A DNA stretch of 64,000 bases from the NCBI RefSeq assembly GCF_000585215.1, contig NZ_AONC01000040.1, positions 124,001-188,000 on the forward strand, read 5' to 3'. Position numbers and translations under genes: made by a program. The notes below the pieces were generated by a model that was given only the letters and a program-made list of their open reading frames with translations, searched no databases and had not been told where the DNA came from. Within the stretch, counting starts at the first letter, position 1. Every line of letters starts with the position of its first letter. The DNA is from Imhoffiella purpurea. Lineage in GTDB: Bacteria; Pseudomonadota; Gammaproteobacteria; Chromatiales; Chromatiaceae. Below, one piece after another: positions 35,977-45,197 of this stretch.

Positions 35977-37050
35977 ATGAGTCCAAACCTCTCTTTGGAA
36001 AGACCGGATTTGAAGACACGGGTCAAGCGCCTCATCGCGCTCTACGATCCCCGCATCTGGAAGGAGAAGGGCATCTGGTGGACGGGGGGGCTGTTCCTCG
36101 TCACCTATTTCGTGGTGGTGATCATCCTTGGGATCATCTGGTCGCGCTCGCCGGCGACCTTCGACGTCCACCAGAACGCCCTCGAGATGCTCGGCGGCGA
36201 CGAGAGCAAGCTGGTGACGGGCACCTACACGGCGGCGACCGCCATTCGGATCGGCGACACCCTGCTGAACAAGCCGGGCGGCTATCTGACCAACGACATG
36301 ACCCCGCCCGGCGTCTACCTGGACAACATCCCCAACTGGGAATTCGGCGTCCTGACCGAGCTGCGCGATCTCGCGGATTCGTTGCGCAACGACTTCAGCC
36401 GGGCGCAGTCGCAGTCAATCGAGGACAAGGACCTGCAGGTGGCCCAGCCCCAGTTCAACTACAACTCGAATTCCTGGATCCTGCCTTCGAGCGAGTCCGA
36501 GTACAAGAAGGGTCTGGTCGCGCTGACCCGCTATCTGAATCGTCTCGCCGACGACAAGGCCACCGACGGTCAGTTCTTCGCCCGCGCCGACAACCTCACC
36601 GCCTACTTGCAGCTGGTCGAGAAGCGTCTCGGCAACCTGTCCCAGCGGCTGTCCTACGCGGTCGGAGAGGCCAATCTGAACACCGATCTGGCCGGCGATC
36701 CCAGCGCGCGTCAGTCGACCCCGGTGCCGGTGCAGACCGTCCAGAAGACGCCCTGGCTCCAGATCGACGACATCTTCTTCGAGGCGCGCGGATACACCTG
36801 GGCCCTGATCCATACGCTCCAGGCGATGGAAATGGACTTCAAGAGCGTCCTCGAGGACAAGAATGCGCTGGTGTCGCTCCAGCAGATCATTCGCAAGCTG
36901 CAGGACACCCAGGATTCGATCTGGAGTCCGCTGATCCTCAACGGCACCGGATTCGGCCCCATGGCCAACCACTCGCTGGTGATGGCCTCCTACATCTCGC
37001 GGGCCAACGCCGCCGTCATCGATCTGCGCAAGCTGCTGGAACAGGGGTAG
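35977..37050 (+). CDS. DUF2333 family membrane-anchored protein
   Basis: A 357-residue protein with one N-terminal transmembrane segment (GLFLVTYFVVVIILGIIW, near 43-60) and a large, mostly helical periplasmic part. Blocks such as LLNKPGGYLTNDMTPPG, LDNIPNWEFGVL and FNYNSNSWILPSSE are those of DUF2333, of unknown function. GAGGAG before the ATG at 35977 decides the start. The 180-bp gap upstream holds a 7-bp inverted repeat (CCGAGCG / CGCTCGG, 35822-35845). It is followed by a tandem repeat and a strong terminator. Confidence 0.82.
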   Translation: MSPNLSLERPDLKTRVKRLIALYDPRIWKEKGIWWTGGLFLVTYFVVVIILGIIWSRSPATFDVHQNALEMLGGDESKLVTGTYTAATAIRIGDTLLNKPGGYLTNDMTPPGVYLDNIPNWEFGVLTELRDLADSLRNDFSRAQSQSIEDKDLQVAQPQFNYNSNSWILPSSESEYKKGLVALTRYLNRLADDKATDGQFFARADNLTAYLQLVEKRLGNLSQRLSYAVGEANLNTDLAGDPSARQSTPVPVQTVQKTPWLQIDDIFFEARGYTWALIHTLQAMEMDFKSVLEDKNALVSLQQIIRKLQDTQDSIWSPLILNGTGFGPMANHSLVMASYISRANAAVIDLRKLLEQG

Positions 37051-37053
37051 GTT

Positions 37054-37088
37054 AGCTACCAGCTACCAGCTACCAGCTACCAGCTACC
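37054..37088 (+). repeat. Tandem heptamer AGCTACC x5
   Basis: Five perfect head-to-tail copies of AGCTACC directly after the DUF2333 stop codon and abutting the terminator stem. It lies outside any coding frame, so copy-number changes would alter only the transcript's 3' end. Confidence 0.95.
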
Positions 37089-37118
37089 AGCCGCCAGTGC
37101 CACTGGCGGCTGTTTTTT
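37089..37118 (+). terminator. Rho-independent terminator
   Basis: Nine-bp stem AGCCGCCAG / CTGGCGGCT, loop TGCCA, then GTTTTTT. It terminates the DUF2333 transcript just before the stop codon of the convergent cysC. Confidence 0.95.
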
Positions 37119-37120
37119 CC

Positions 37121-37777
37121 TCAAAGGGAGATGATGTCTCGCTCCAGGAGATACTTCATCACCTCGTCGATCAGTTCGCCGGGCGATTTCTGGCCCGCAT
37201 GAAGGGTCAGCTCAGGTGAGAGCGGCGGCTCGTAGGGGTCGTCGATTCCGGTGAATCCCTTGATCTCTCCTGCCCGGGCCTTCTTGTAGAGCCCCTTGGG
37301 ATCGCGCTGCTCGCAGATCTCGATCGGCGTATCCACGAAGACCTCGATGAACTCGTCCGGCCCCATGGTGGCACGCACCCGGTCGCGGTCGCGCCGGTAG
37401 GGACTGATGAAGGCCGTCAGGGCGATGATGCCGGCCTGCGAGAAGAGCTGGGCCACGGCCCCGATGCGGCGGATGTTCTCTTCGCGGTCGATGGCCGAGA
37501 AGCCCAGTCCGAAACGCTCGGCGAATTCGTCGCCGTGGGTGGCGCACAGCATCTTGGGCCCGGCGTTGAGCGCATGGCGGACATTGTCCCCATCGAGCAC
37601 GGCGCTATGGATGCGGTGGCCGTGCAGCCGATGGTCGAGGGTGTTTGCCAGCGTGCTCTTCCCCGAGCCGCTGAGTCCGGTGAACCAGACGACACAACCC
37701 TTGTGGCCCTTCATGGCCTCGCGGTCGGAACGTGAGACCTGATGCTCGTGCCAGGTCACATTGGTGTCATTCGCCAT
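37121..37777 (-). CDS. cysC: Adenylylsulfate (APS) kinase
   Basis: A 218-residue cytosolic kinase that phosphorylates APS to PAPS with ATP. It has Walker A GLSGSGKST (34-42), LDGDNVRHAL, ENIRRIGAVAQLF and FISPYRRDRDRVR. Between RHALN and LGFSAIDREEN it carries about 16 extra residues (GPKMLCATHGDEFAERF) absent from E. coli CysC but seen in some other APS kinases. No cysD/cysN or other sulfate-assimilation gene is next to it. It may serve sulfation or reductive assimilation; sequence alone does not decide. Confidence 0.93.
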   Translation of the reverse strand: MANDTNVTWHEHQVSRSDREAMKGHKGCVVWFTGLSGSGKSTLANTLDHRLHGHRIHSAVLDGDNVRHALNAGPKMLCATHGDEFAERFGLGFSAIDREENIRRIGAVAQLFSQAGIIALTAFISPYRRDRDRVRATMGPDEFIEVFVDTPIEICEQRDPKGLYKKARAGEIKGFTGIDDPYEPPLSPELTLHAGQKSPGELIDEVMKYLLERDIISL

Positions 37778-37903
37778 CGCTTGATCTCGATCTCATCCGT
37801 TGTGAAATGATGCGGTGCTAGTATGCCCGTTGACTGGGTGCCTCGCTATCGCGCGGGACTGCCCGGATCATAACATCCACGAATCCTGCGAAATCCTCTT
37901 CCG

Positions 37904-38623
37904 ATGCCGAGCGAATCCGCCTCTTCGGTCTTCGTCGTGCGCGGCCTGGCCAAGACCTATGTCATGGGCGAGGTGAGTGTCCCCGCGCTGCAGGACGTGG
38001 ATCTGGATCTCTATTCCGGCGAGCTGGTGGTGCTGCTCGGTCCCTCGGGCAGCGGCAAGTCGACCCTGCTGAACATCCTGGGCGGGCTCGATCGGGCGAG
38101 CGCGGGCGAGGTGGTCTGCGACGGCTGGAACCTCACCCGGGCGGGCGATCGCGAGCTGACCGCCTTTCGCCGCGAGGTCGTCGGCTTCGTCTTCCAGTTC
38201 TACAACCTGATCCCGAGCCTGACCGCGCGCGAGAACGTGGCCATCGTCACCGAGATCGCCGCCGATCCCATGGCGCCGCACGAGGCCCTGGACCTGGTCG
38301 GTCTGGGCGGCCGGCTCGACCATTTTCCCGCTCAGCTCTCGGGCGGCGAGCAGCAGCGGGTGGCCATCGCCCGAGCGATCGCCAAGCGGCCCAGGGTCCT
38401 GCTCTGCGACGAGCCGACCGGCGCACTCGACTCCAGCACCGGGGTGATCGTGCTGCAGGTCCTGGAGCGCATCAATCGCGAGCTGGGTACCACGACCGCG
38501 GTGATCACGCACAATGCGGGCATCGCCGCCATGGCCGACCGGGTGGTGCAGATGAGCGACGGACGCATCCAGTCGATCCGCGAGAACGGGAGCCGGCTGG
38601 CACCCTCGGAGCTCAGCTGGTGA
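37904..38623 (+). CDS. ABC transporter ATP-binding protein (MacB/LolD group)
   Basis: A 239-residue nucleotide-binding domain with Walker [11 protein letters not shown]-loop in [15 protein letters not shown], signature [16 protein letters not shown] and Walker [14 protein letters not shown]. The sequence is of the MacB/LolD/FtsE class that powers periplasm-facing permeases rather than importers. Its stop overlaps the permease GTG by 4 bp, and a membrane-fusion gene follows, making a three-gene export operon. Confidence 0.93.
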   Translation: MPSESASSVFVVRGLAKTYVMGEVSVPALQDVDLDLYSGELVVLLGPSGSGKSTLLNILGGLDRASAGEVVCDGWNLTRAGDRELTAFRREVVGFVFQFYNLIPSLTARENVAIVTEIAADPMAPHEALDLVGLGGRLDHFPAQLSGGEQQRVAIARAIAKRPRVLLCDEPTGALDSSTGVIVLQVLERINRELGTTTAVITHNAGIAAMADRVVQMSDGRIQSIRENGSRLAPSELSW

Positions 38624-40983
38624 GCGCCCTGAGCCGCAAGCTGCTGCGCGAGACCTGGCGCATGCGCGGCCAGGCGCTGGCCATCGGCGTGGTCATCGCC
38701 GGCGGGGTCTCGACCCTCATCATGGCGCTCGCGTCGCTCGACTCGCTGACGCTCACCCGCGACGCCTTCTACCGCGACTACCGCTTCGCCGCCGTCTTCG
38801 CCTCGCTGAAGCGGGCACCCGAACCCCTGCGCGAGTCGGTCGAGCGCATCCCCGGCGTCCAGCGGGTCGAGACCCGGGTGGTGGCGGGCGTCAACCTGGA
38901 CATTCCGGACTTCGAGGACCCGGCCACGGGCGTGCTCGTCTCGCTTCCCGACGGGCGCAATGCCGAGCTCAACCGGCTCTTCCTGCGCGAGGGGCGACTG
39001 CCCGAGCCAGGCAGGGACCAGGAGGTGGTCGCGAGCCAGTCCTTCGCGGACGCCCATGGGTTCCATCCCGGAGACGGTCTCGCGGCCATCATCCACGGCC
39101 GCCGTCAGCGGCTCGAGATCGTGGGCGTCGCCCTCTCGCCCGAATACATCTATCAAATCAAGCCGGGCGATATCTTCCCCGACTATGCGCGTCACGGCAT
39201 CTTCTGGATGAACCGCACCCAACTGGCGAACGCCTACGACATGGACGGCGCCTTCAACGACCTGGTGCTGTCCCTGACCCGGGATGCCCGCACCCAGGAT
39301 GTGATCGAGCGCCTGGATCTGCTCCTCGAACCCTACGGCGGCCTGGGCGCGCTGGCGCGCGAGGATCAGCTCTCCGACCGCTATCTCAGCGCCGAGCTGG
39401 AGCAGCTCCAGGGCATGGCCAAGCTGCTGCCCGGGATCTTCCTCGGCGTCGCCGCCTTTCTGCTCAACGTGGTCCTGACCCGTCTGATCGGCACCCAGAG
39501 GGACCAGATCGCCATCCTCAAGGCGTTCGGCTATACCAATCTCCAGGTCGGCTGGCACTATGTCCAATGGGTCCTGCTCATCGTCCTGCTCGGGCTCCTT
39601 CTGGGGACCGCGGCCGGGATCTGGCTGGCCCAGCAGATGGCGGAACTCTATCGGGACTTCTTCCATTTCCCCTATCTCGAATTCCGGATCGCGTCCCGCG
39701 TGGTCGGCATCGCGGTGCTGGTCACGCTGGCGGCCGGGCTCCTGGGGACTCTGACGGCGCTCTGGCGGGCGGTTCGGCTGCCGCCGGCCGAGGCCATGCG
39801 GCCCGAGCCGCCGGCCCTCTATCGGCCCATCCTGATCGAACGCCTGGGTCTGGAGCGCTTCTTCAGCCAGCCGGTGCGCATGATCCTGCGCAACCTGGAG
39901 CGCCAGCCGCTGCGCGCCGGGCTCTCGATCCTGGGCATCGCCATGGGCTGCGGCATCCTCATGGTGGGCCGCTTCCAGGAAGGGGCGCTGGACTATCTCA
40001 TCCAGGTGCAATACGGTCTGGCCCAGCGCGACGATCTGAGTCTGACCTTCGTCGAGCCGACCTCCCGTCGCGCGGTCCAGGAGCTCGCCGCGCTGCCCGG
40101 CGTCGACTGGGTCGAGCCGACGCGCAGCATCGCGGTCCGGCTGCGGCACGCGCACGCCAGCTACCGCACGGCCATCCAGGGCCTGCCGCCGGACGGCCGG
40201 CTGCGCCGTGTGCTCGACGATCGGCTGCGGGTGCTGGAGATACCGCCGGAGGGTCTGTTGATCAGCGAGTATCTGGCCGAGATCCTGCGGGTGCGCCCGG
40301 GCGACCGGCTTGAGGTCGACTTCCTCGAGGGATGCCGCGACAGGCGCGAGATCGCCGTGGTCGGCGTCGTCAGCGAATGGACAGGGGTGTCGGCCTATAT
40401 GGATCTGGAGGCGCTCGACCGGCTCGCCGGCGAGGGCGAGGCCATCTCGGGCGCGCTGATCGATCTGGCCCCGGGCGCCCGCGAGGCGGTGGTGGCGCGT
40501 CTCAAGGAGGCGCCCAGGGTCGCCGGGGTGACGGACCGCCTGCGCGCCATCCAGAGCTTCACCGACTCCATGGTCGAGATCGTTCTGAGCTTCGCCTTCG
40601 TCGCCAGCCTGCTCGCCGGCAGCATCGCCTTCGGCGTGGTCTACAACAACGCCCGCATCGCCCTGACCGAGCGTGCGCGCGATCTGGCCACGCTGCGCGT
40701 GCTCGGATTCGGACTCGGCGAGATCGCCTTCATCCTGCTCGGCGAGATCCTGGTGCTGACGCTCCTGGCCATCCCCGTCGGATTCGCGATCGGTACACTG
40801 CTGATCGTTGCCATCGTCGAGGGCGTCTCCTCCGACCTCTACCGCTTTCCGCTCGTCATCGAGCCATCGGTCTACGCCTTCTCGGCGCTGGTGATCCTGG
40901 TCTCCACCGCCCTGTCGGGGGTCATGGTCGCCCGCCGTCTGACGCGACTCGATCTGGTCGCCGTGCTCAAGACCCGCGAATGA
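38620..40983 (+). CDS. ABC transporter permease, double FtsX-domain type
   Basis: A 787-residue permease with an N-terminal TM ([20 protein letters not shown]), a periplasmic domain to about 260, three TMs to about 385, then a second set of the same layout: TM near 440, periplasmic region and three C-terminal TMs. This two-module architecture is that of MacB/FtsX-type exporters in which one chain replaces a permease dimer. They move lipids, peptides or lipoproteins by a mechanical, non-channel mechanism. GTG start coupled to the upstream gene; its stop codon overlaps the adaptor's ATG. Confidence 0.88.
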   Translation: MSALSRKLLRETWRMRGQALAIGVVIAGGVSTLIMALASLDSLTLTRDAFYRDYRFAAVFASLKRAPEPLRESVERIPGVQRVETRVVAGVNLDIPDFEDPATGVLVSLPDGRNAELNRLFLREGRLPEPGRDQEVVASQSFADAHGFHPGDGLAAIIHGRRQRLEIVGVALSPEYIYQIKPGDIFPDYARHGIFWMNRTQLANAYDMDGAFNDLVLSLTRDARTQDVIERLDLLLEPYGGLGALAREDQLSDRYLSAELEQLQGMAKLLPGIFLGVAAFLLNVVLTRLIGTQRDQIAILKAFGYTNLQVGWHYVQWVLLIVLLGLLLGTAAGIWLAQQMAELYRDFFHFPYLEFRIASRVVGIAVLVTLAAGLLGTLTALWRAVRLPPAEAMRPEPPALYRPILIERLGLERFFSQPVRMILRNLERQPLRAGLSILGIAMGCGILMVGRFQEGALDYLIQVQYGLAQRDDLSLTFVEPTSRRAVQELAALPGVDWVEPTRSIAVRLRHAHASYRTAIQGLPPDGRLRRVLDDRLRVLEIPPEGLLISEYLAEILRVRPGDRLEVDFLEGCRDRREIAVVGVVSEWTGVSAYMDLEALDRLAGEGEAISGALIDLAPGAREAVVARLKEAPRVAGVTDRLRAIQSFTDSMVEIVLSFAFVASLLAGSIAFGVVYNNARIALTERARDLATLRVLGFGLGEIAFILLGEILVLTLLAIPVGFAIGTLLIVAIVEGVSSDLYRFPLVIEPSVYAFSALVILVSTALSGVMVARRLTRLDLVAVLKTRE

Positions 40984-42191
40984 TGAAACGACAGCCCTCC
41001 GGATTCCGCCGTCTGTTCTACGTCCTGCTCGGCGGCTTGCTGCTGGTCCTCCTGCTCGTCTGGGGCATGCGCCCGACGCCGCGTCTGGTCGATGTGGAGC
41101 CCGTGACCCGCGGGCACCTGGAGGTCGCCTTCGAGGCCGAGGGACGGACCCGGGTGATCGAGCCCTATGCGATCTCGGCCCCGATCGCCGCCCAGGCGCG
41201 GCGTCTCCGGCTGGACGTGGGGGATGCGGTCGCCGCCGGCGAGGTAGTCGCCACCCTGGATCCCTTGGCCGCCCCCGCCCTGAACAAGCGGGACGACCGG
41301 CAGGCCAAGGCGCGGGTCGAGGCCGCCGCATCCGATCTGGAGGCGTGGCTGGAGACGGCCAGGGCCGCCGAGGCCGCCGCCGATCTCGCCGCCAAGGAGC
41401 GCTCGCGTATGCGGCGATTGGCCGACCGGGACATGGTCTCGCGCACCCAGGTCGATCAGGCCGATGCCGAGGCGCGCCGCACTCGGGCCGAGCTGGCCGC
41501 GGCGCGCCACCGGGTGAGTGCGGCACGGCAGGAACTGGTCTCGGCCGGGGCCGAGCTGGGCTACGCGGGGGAGCGGGAATCCTCAGAAACCGGCGTCCTG
41601 CAGCTGCGCTCGCCCGTCTCCGGCCGGATCCTGTCGCGCGCCTTCGAGAGCGAGCGCGTGGTCCAGCCCGGCGACCCCATCCTCGAGATCGGCGATCCGG
41701 GAGAGCTGGAGATCGAGGTCGACGTGCTCTCGTCCGATGCCGTGCGTCTCGCCCCCGGGATGCGGGTCCTCCTCGAACGCTGGGGCCAGCCCGAGCCCTT
41801 GGAGGCCCAGGTCGGCCGCATCGAGCCGACCGGCTTCACCAAGATCTCGGCGTTGGGCGTCGAGGAACAGCGGGTCTGGGTGATCGCCGACTTCGTCTCG
41901 CCGCGCGCGCGCTGGGAACGCCTGGGACACGGATACCGCGTCAACGCCCGCTTCGTTCTCTGGGAGTCGGAGGATGTGCTCCAGGTCCCGACCAGCAGCC
42001 TCTTCCGGTCGGGGGATGAATGGGCCGTCTTTCGCCTGGAGGATGGCCGCGCCCGTCTCGTCACCGTTCGCATCGGACGCCGAGGGGCGTTGCGGACCCA
42101 GCTGATCGCCGGATTGGATGTCGGTCAGGAGGTCATCGTCCATCCGGATCGAGAGATCGACGACGGCGTGCGAGTCGAGGCGCGTCGCTGA
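40980..42191 (+). CDS. HlyD/RND-type periplasmic adaptor
   Basis: A 403-residue membrane-fusion protein. An N-terminal anchor (LFYVLLGGLLLVLLLVWGM) precedes a barrel-sandwich hybrid (YAISAPIAAQARRLRLDVGD), a long helical hairpin rich in Ala/Arg (about 105-190), then the second lipoyl half (LQLRSPVSGRILSRAFESER) and a beta-barrel (GMRVLLERWGQ). The ATG overlaps the permease stop, with a second ATG one codon on. With the ABC pair it should bridge the periplasm; no outer-membrane TolC-like gene is adjacent. Confidence 0.88.
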   Translation: MMKRQPSGFRRLFYVLLGGLLLVLLLVWGMRPTPRLVDVEPVTRGHLEVAFEAEGRTRVIEPYAISAPIAAQARRLRLDVGDAVAAGEVVATLDPLAAPALNKRDDRQAKARVEAAASDLEAWLETARAAEAAADLAAKERSRMRRLADRDMVSRTQVDQADAEARRTRAELAAARHRVSAARQELVSAGAELGYAGERESSETGVLQLRSPVSGRILSRAFESERVVQPGDPILEIGDPGELEIEVDVLSSDAVRLAPGMRVLLERWGQPEPLEAQVGRIEPTGFTKISALGVEEQRVWVIADFVSPRARWERLGHGYRVNARFVLWESEDVLQVPTSSLFRSGDEWAVFRLEDGRARLVTVRIGRRGALRTQLIAGLDVGQEVIVHPDREIDDGVRVEARR

Positions 42192-42309
42192 TATCGGTCC
42201 GGATCGCCGCCCTGATGCCATCGCTCCAATCAGTTGGATCAGAGGCCGCTCCGGTTATGGATAGGCGTTATCTCCCTAGTTGAGCTACCCCGCTTGCTCT
42301 AAGATAGAT

Positions 42310-42331
42310 CCATCCGCCACAGGGCGGATGG
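42310..42331. other. Perfect 9-bp hairpin upstream of two-component genes
   Basis: CCATCCGCC / GGCGGATGG around ACAG in the 203-bp gap after the adaptor gene. No T-tract follows. It lies 63 bp before the histidine kinase start and could be a protein-binding dyad or the stem of a weak terminator. Confidence 0.4.
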
Positions 42332-42394
42332 AACCAGCAGTCAAGTGGTTCGTCTACAAGACGTGTAGAAAAGCCAATCTCAGGAAAAATCGTT

Positions 42395-43852
42395 ATGGAT
42401 AGCGACAATGCCCATGGTTCCGAAGATTTCATCTCGTTGTATTTTCATGGTATTGATGCCAATGCCTGCGGTCGGGGACGCGACCTCTCGCGCTTGTTTC
42501 CTGTGGTCGCGCGCCATGGCTGGCAGCTGAGCGATTCCGTCGACGCCGCTGCGCCTCGGGAAGAGAGCTCCCGCAGAGAGGTGCAGGCCGCGCTCGAACG
42601 GACTCTGGTCGGTACCCCGGACGCGTATAGGATCCGTTCATCGACTGACGAACGGGCGGAGGCGCGTCTGAAAGCCACTCAAGCGGTCGTTTATCGCTGC
42701 AACCGTCTTTTCGTTCACGCCTCGGACGAGCGAACCCTACTCCATGCCGTTTGCGAGACCCTGGTCGATCGCACCGATTACGCCTTTGCCTGCATCGGCT
42801 ATCGAGACAGTCGGGCGCGTCCCCGGCTGCGATGGGTCGCTCGAGCCGGTCGGGGCGGGAGAGACCTCGGCCGGGATCTGCGGAATTCCCTCGCCGTCCC
42901 CGAGCACGACCGTCTCTTTCGGTTGGTCCGCGCTTCAAGCCAGGCGATCGTCGTTCCCGACCTCGCTTCAGATGCCGCCAGCGCCGTTCCTTGGGGCGTG
43001 TCTGCCGTCCGTCTCGGGCATCGCTCGGCGATCCTGCTGCCCCTGCGCGTCGGCGAGACATCCTCGGGCGTCCTCGGGATCTTTGCGAGCATGCCAGGCG
43101 CATTCGAGGCACAGGAATCCTCGCTGCTCACCGATCTCGTCGAGGACTTCTCCTCGTGCATTCATGGACTGCGCGAGCGTGCCGCGGCGGCTCGATTGTC
43201 CCTGCGTCTGCGCGAAGAGGCCGAGCGTGAGATCAGGAGTCGGTTGGCCGCGGCCTTGCACGATGGCGTCAGTCAGACCTTGCTCGCCCTGAATGTGGAA
43301 CTCGCACAAGCTCGATCGATGCTGCGGCGCGGGGCCCCGCTGGACTCGGGCACTCTCGACAGGCTGGTGGTCGGCTCGAGAAACGCACTGGATCAGCTGC
43401 GCGATGTGAACGTCGAGCTGCGTCCCGCTCCCTTGACGCTGCACTCATTCACGGCGGCGGTCTTCGATCAGTGCAACGAGAGTGCCGAATTGGCCGGTCT
43501 CCCGGTCATCTTTCACGCCGACGAGACGCCTCTGGTCTTGGCGGAATCGGTCAAGCTCCAGTGCTTCCTGGCGTTCCGCGAGGCGCTGTGCAACGCGGTC
43601 CATCACGCGCACGCGAGCCGGATCGATGTCTATCTTCGCGCCCGCCCCAAGGGATGCTTGACGCTCGCGATCGTCGACGATGGAATCGGTCTCGCCCCGC
43701 GTTCCTCCAGCGAGCGCCGGTCCGGAATGGGGCTGAGTATCCTGCGCGAGCGGATCGACGCGGTGCGAGGTCGGGTCGATTTGCGCAGCCGCCATGGTCG
43801 GGGGACCCTGGTGCGCATTCGCATCCCGCTGGCACCGACCGCGATGCCATGA
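42395..43852 (+). CDS. GAF-domain sensor histidine kinase (NarX/DesK-type, HisKA_3)
   Basis: A 485-residue soluble kinase with no transmembrane segment. A GAF-like sensor covers about residues 100-260, including VPDLASD and GVLGIFASMP. The dimerisation/phosphoacceptor helix has His289 in LAAALHDGVSQTLLALN (HisKA_3), and the ATP-binding part shows FREALCNAVHHAHAS, DDGIGLAP and GMGLSILRERIDAVRG. The signal is intracellular or a diffusible small molecule. Its stop overlaps the response-regulator start (ATGA), so the two form a pair. Confidence 0.9.
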   Translation: MDSDNAHGSEDFISLYFHGIDANACGRGRDLSRLFPVVARHGWQLSDSVDAAAPREESSRREVQAALERTLVGTPDAYRIRSSTDERAEARLKATQAVVYRCNRLFVHASDERTLLHAVCETLVDRTDYAFACIGYRDSRARPRLRWVARAGRGGRDLGRDLRNSLAVPEHDRLFRLVRASSQAIVVPDLASDAASAVPWGVSAVRLGHRSAILLPLRVGETSSGVLGIFASMPGAFEAQESSLLTDLVEDFSSCIHGLRERAAAARLSLRLREEAEREIRSRLAAALHDGVSQTLLALNVELAQARSMLRRGAPLDSGTLDRLVVGSRNALDQLRDVNVELRPAPLTLHSFTAAVFDQCNESAELAGLPVIFHADETPLVLAESVKLQCFLAFREALCNAVHHAHASRIDVYLRARPKGCLTLAIVDDGIGLAPRSSSERRSGMGLSILRERIDAVRGRVDLRSRHGRGTLVRIRIPLAPTAMP

Positions 43853-44475
43853 GTATGCGAGTCGTTCTGGCCGATGACCATGCCATTGTCCGTCAAGGGT
43901 TGGCATCGCTGCTTCGCGCCGAGCCGGACATCGAACTGGTCGGGGAGGTCGGTGACGGGGAGGATGCGTGGCAGGCGATCGGTGACTCTAAGCCCGACAT
44001 TGCCGTCCTGGATCTCGCCATGCCGGGAGCGACCGGCATCGAGATCGCCAGACGGGTCGAATCCGCGGGGCTGGCAACGCGGATCCTGCTGCTCACCATG
44101 TACGAAGACCCGGCCACCGCGCTCGACGCCGAGCGGGCTGGCGTCGCCGGTTATGTCCTCAAGGCCAGCCTCTTCGACGAGCTGATCCTGGGCGTGCGTC
44201 TCGTTGCCGCCGGCGGGACCTTCATGTCCCCCGCCATCGCCGGGAAGCTGCGTCCACTCCGGTGCGATCGGCATCCGACCGTCACGCTCTCACCCAGGGA
44301 GCGGGAGGTGGTTCGCCTCTTGTCCCAGGGGCTGCACAGCAAGGAGATCGCCCGAATCCTCTCCATCAGCCCAGGCACCGTGGACACCTATCGCAAGCGC
44401 TTGATGCAGAAGCTGGATGTGCACAGCGTGGCCGAGGTGGTGCGTTGGGCCGCGGAAAGCGGCGGTACTCTCTGA
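43849..44475 (+). CDS. NarL/FixJ-family response regulator
   Basis: A 208-residue transcription factor. The receiver has DD at 9-10, phosphoacceptor Asp55 in IAVLDLAMPGATG, Thr in LLLTMYED and Lys in GYVLKAS. The C-terminal LuxR-type HTH reads LSPREREVVRLLSQGLHSKE, with IARILSISPGTVDTYRKR as the recognition part. The ATG overlaps the kinase stop by 4 bp; a second in-frame ATG lies two codons later. The neighbouring leftward RhiA-like genes are possible but unproven targets. Confidence 0.93.
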   Translation: MSMRVVLADDHAIVRQGLASLLRAEPDIELVGEVGDGEDAWQAIGDSKPDIAVLDLAMPGATGIEIARRVESAGLATRILLLTMYEDPATALDAERAGVAGYVLKASLFDELILGVRLVAAGGTFMSPAIAGKLRPLRCDRHPTVTLSPREREVVRLLSQGLHSKEIARILSISPGTVDTYRKRLMQKLDVHSVAEVVRWAAESGGTL

Positions 44476-44479
44476 GCGT

Positions 44480-44506
44480 GCGTCGCCTGGACGGCGTGGG
44501 CGACGC
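44480..44506. terminator. Hairpin between convergent operons
   Basis: GCGTCGCC / GGCGACGC, 8-bp stem with an 11-base loop, right after the response-regulator stop and before the convergent collar gene's stop. No T-run beyond CTTCTT, so two-way termination is plausible rather than certain. Confidence 0.5.
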
Positions 44507-44525
44507 GATACGCTTCTTGATCCTT

Positions 44526-45128
44526 TCAACGGAATTTGATGATGTAGTTGACCGCGATGTTTCGCGGCCTTGTCTCCCCGCTCGAGACCCGTGCTGCCGG
44601 TGTGTTGGGAGAGGTGGTCGGTTTGGAGGTGATCGTCACCCCCGCGGCTTGTCCGGATTGAGAGACAGCGGAAGCATTGGTGACATCGTAATTGTGGGTG
44701 TGATCCTGAAGCGCGTCGCATTGGAACGAGCCCACCTGATTCGCGGTGCTCGAGCCGTTTGCCGCAAGCCGCTGGGCGGCATCCGGGTCCATTCCGGAGC
44801 CCGCATCGAAGCCTCTCAGGAACAGCCCGCGGTAGTCGGGAATCCTGAATCGGGCAGTTCCGCCATCGCTCTTTGATCCATAGAGGTCACCGAGTGCCGC
44901 ATAGAGCTCCGCAAAGGCATCGCAGGCGAGCCAACGCCCGTCGCACAGCATCCAGCCCTGGGCCTCCAGGTTGTTCGCCGGTGCGTCCGGGGCCGGTTGC
45001 GGGGAAACGGGGCGGCCCGCTGGGCAGGCGCTGCCCGCCCATGTGGAATTCGGTGTGCTGGTGGTTCCACGAGGATCGATCTGACCGGCGAAAGGACAGA
45101 CGGTGCCGACGGGGAGGGAACTGATCAT
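44526..45128 (-). CDS. Phage tail collar domain protein
   Basis: A 200-residue protein. PVGTVCPFAGQIDPRG opens it as in microcystin-dependent (MdpB) and tail-collar proteins. The core LEAQGWMLCDGRWLACDAFAELYAALGDLYG then FRIPDYRGLFLRGFDAG is the tail collar fold (PF07484), and a Thr/Ser-rich stretch precedes a closing RPRNIAVNYIIKFR. Such domains form trimeric tips of phage fibres, but chromosomal copies away from prophage are frequent and poorly understood. No phage structural or lysis genes surround it. It ends a leftward set with two RhiA-like genes. Confidence 0.85.
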   Translation of the reverse strand: MISSLPVGTVCPFAGQIDPRGTTSTPNSTWAGSACPAGRPVSPQPAPDAPANNLEAQGWMLCDGRWLACDAFAELYAALGDLYGSKSDGGTARFRIPDYRGLFLRGFDAGSGMDPDAAQRLAANGSSTANQVGSFQCDALQDHTHNYDVTNASAVSQSGQAAGVTITSKPTTSPNTPAARVSSGETRPRNIAVNYIIKFR

Positions 45129-45197
45129 GGCGTTGTTCTCTTTGAAGTGACGATAGGTGCCGTGTGCGCTCGCGCAGGCGAAGGCGCCGTTCCAATC

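Noticed and set aside
44526-45128. Prophage remnant, from the tail-collar gene
   Set aside because: No integrase, capsid, tail or lysis gene nearby; the neighbours are RhiA-like and secreted proteins.
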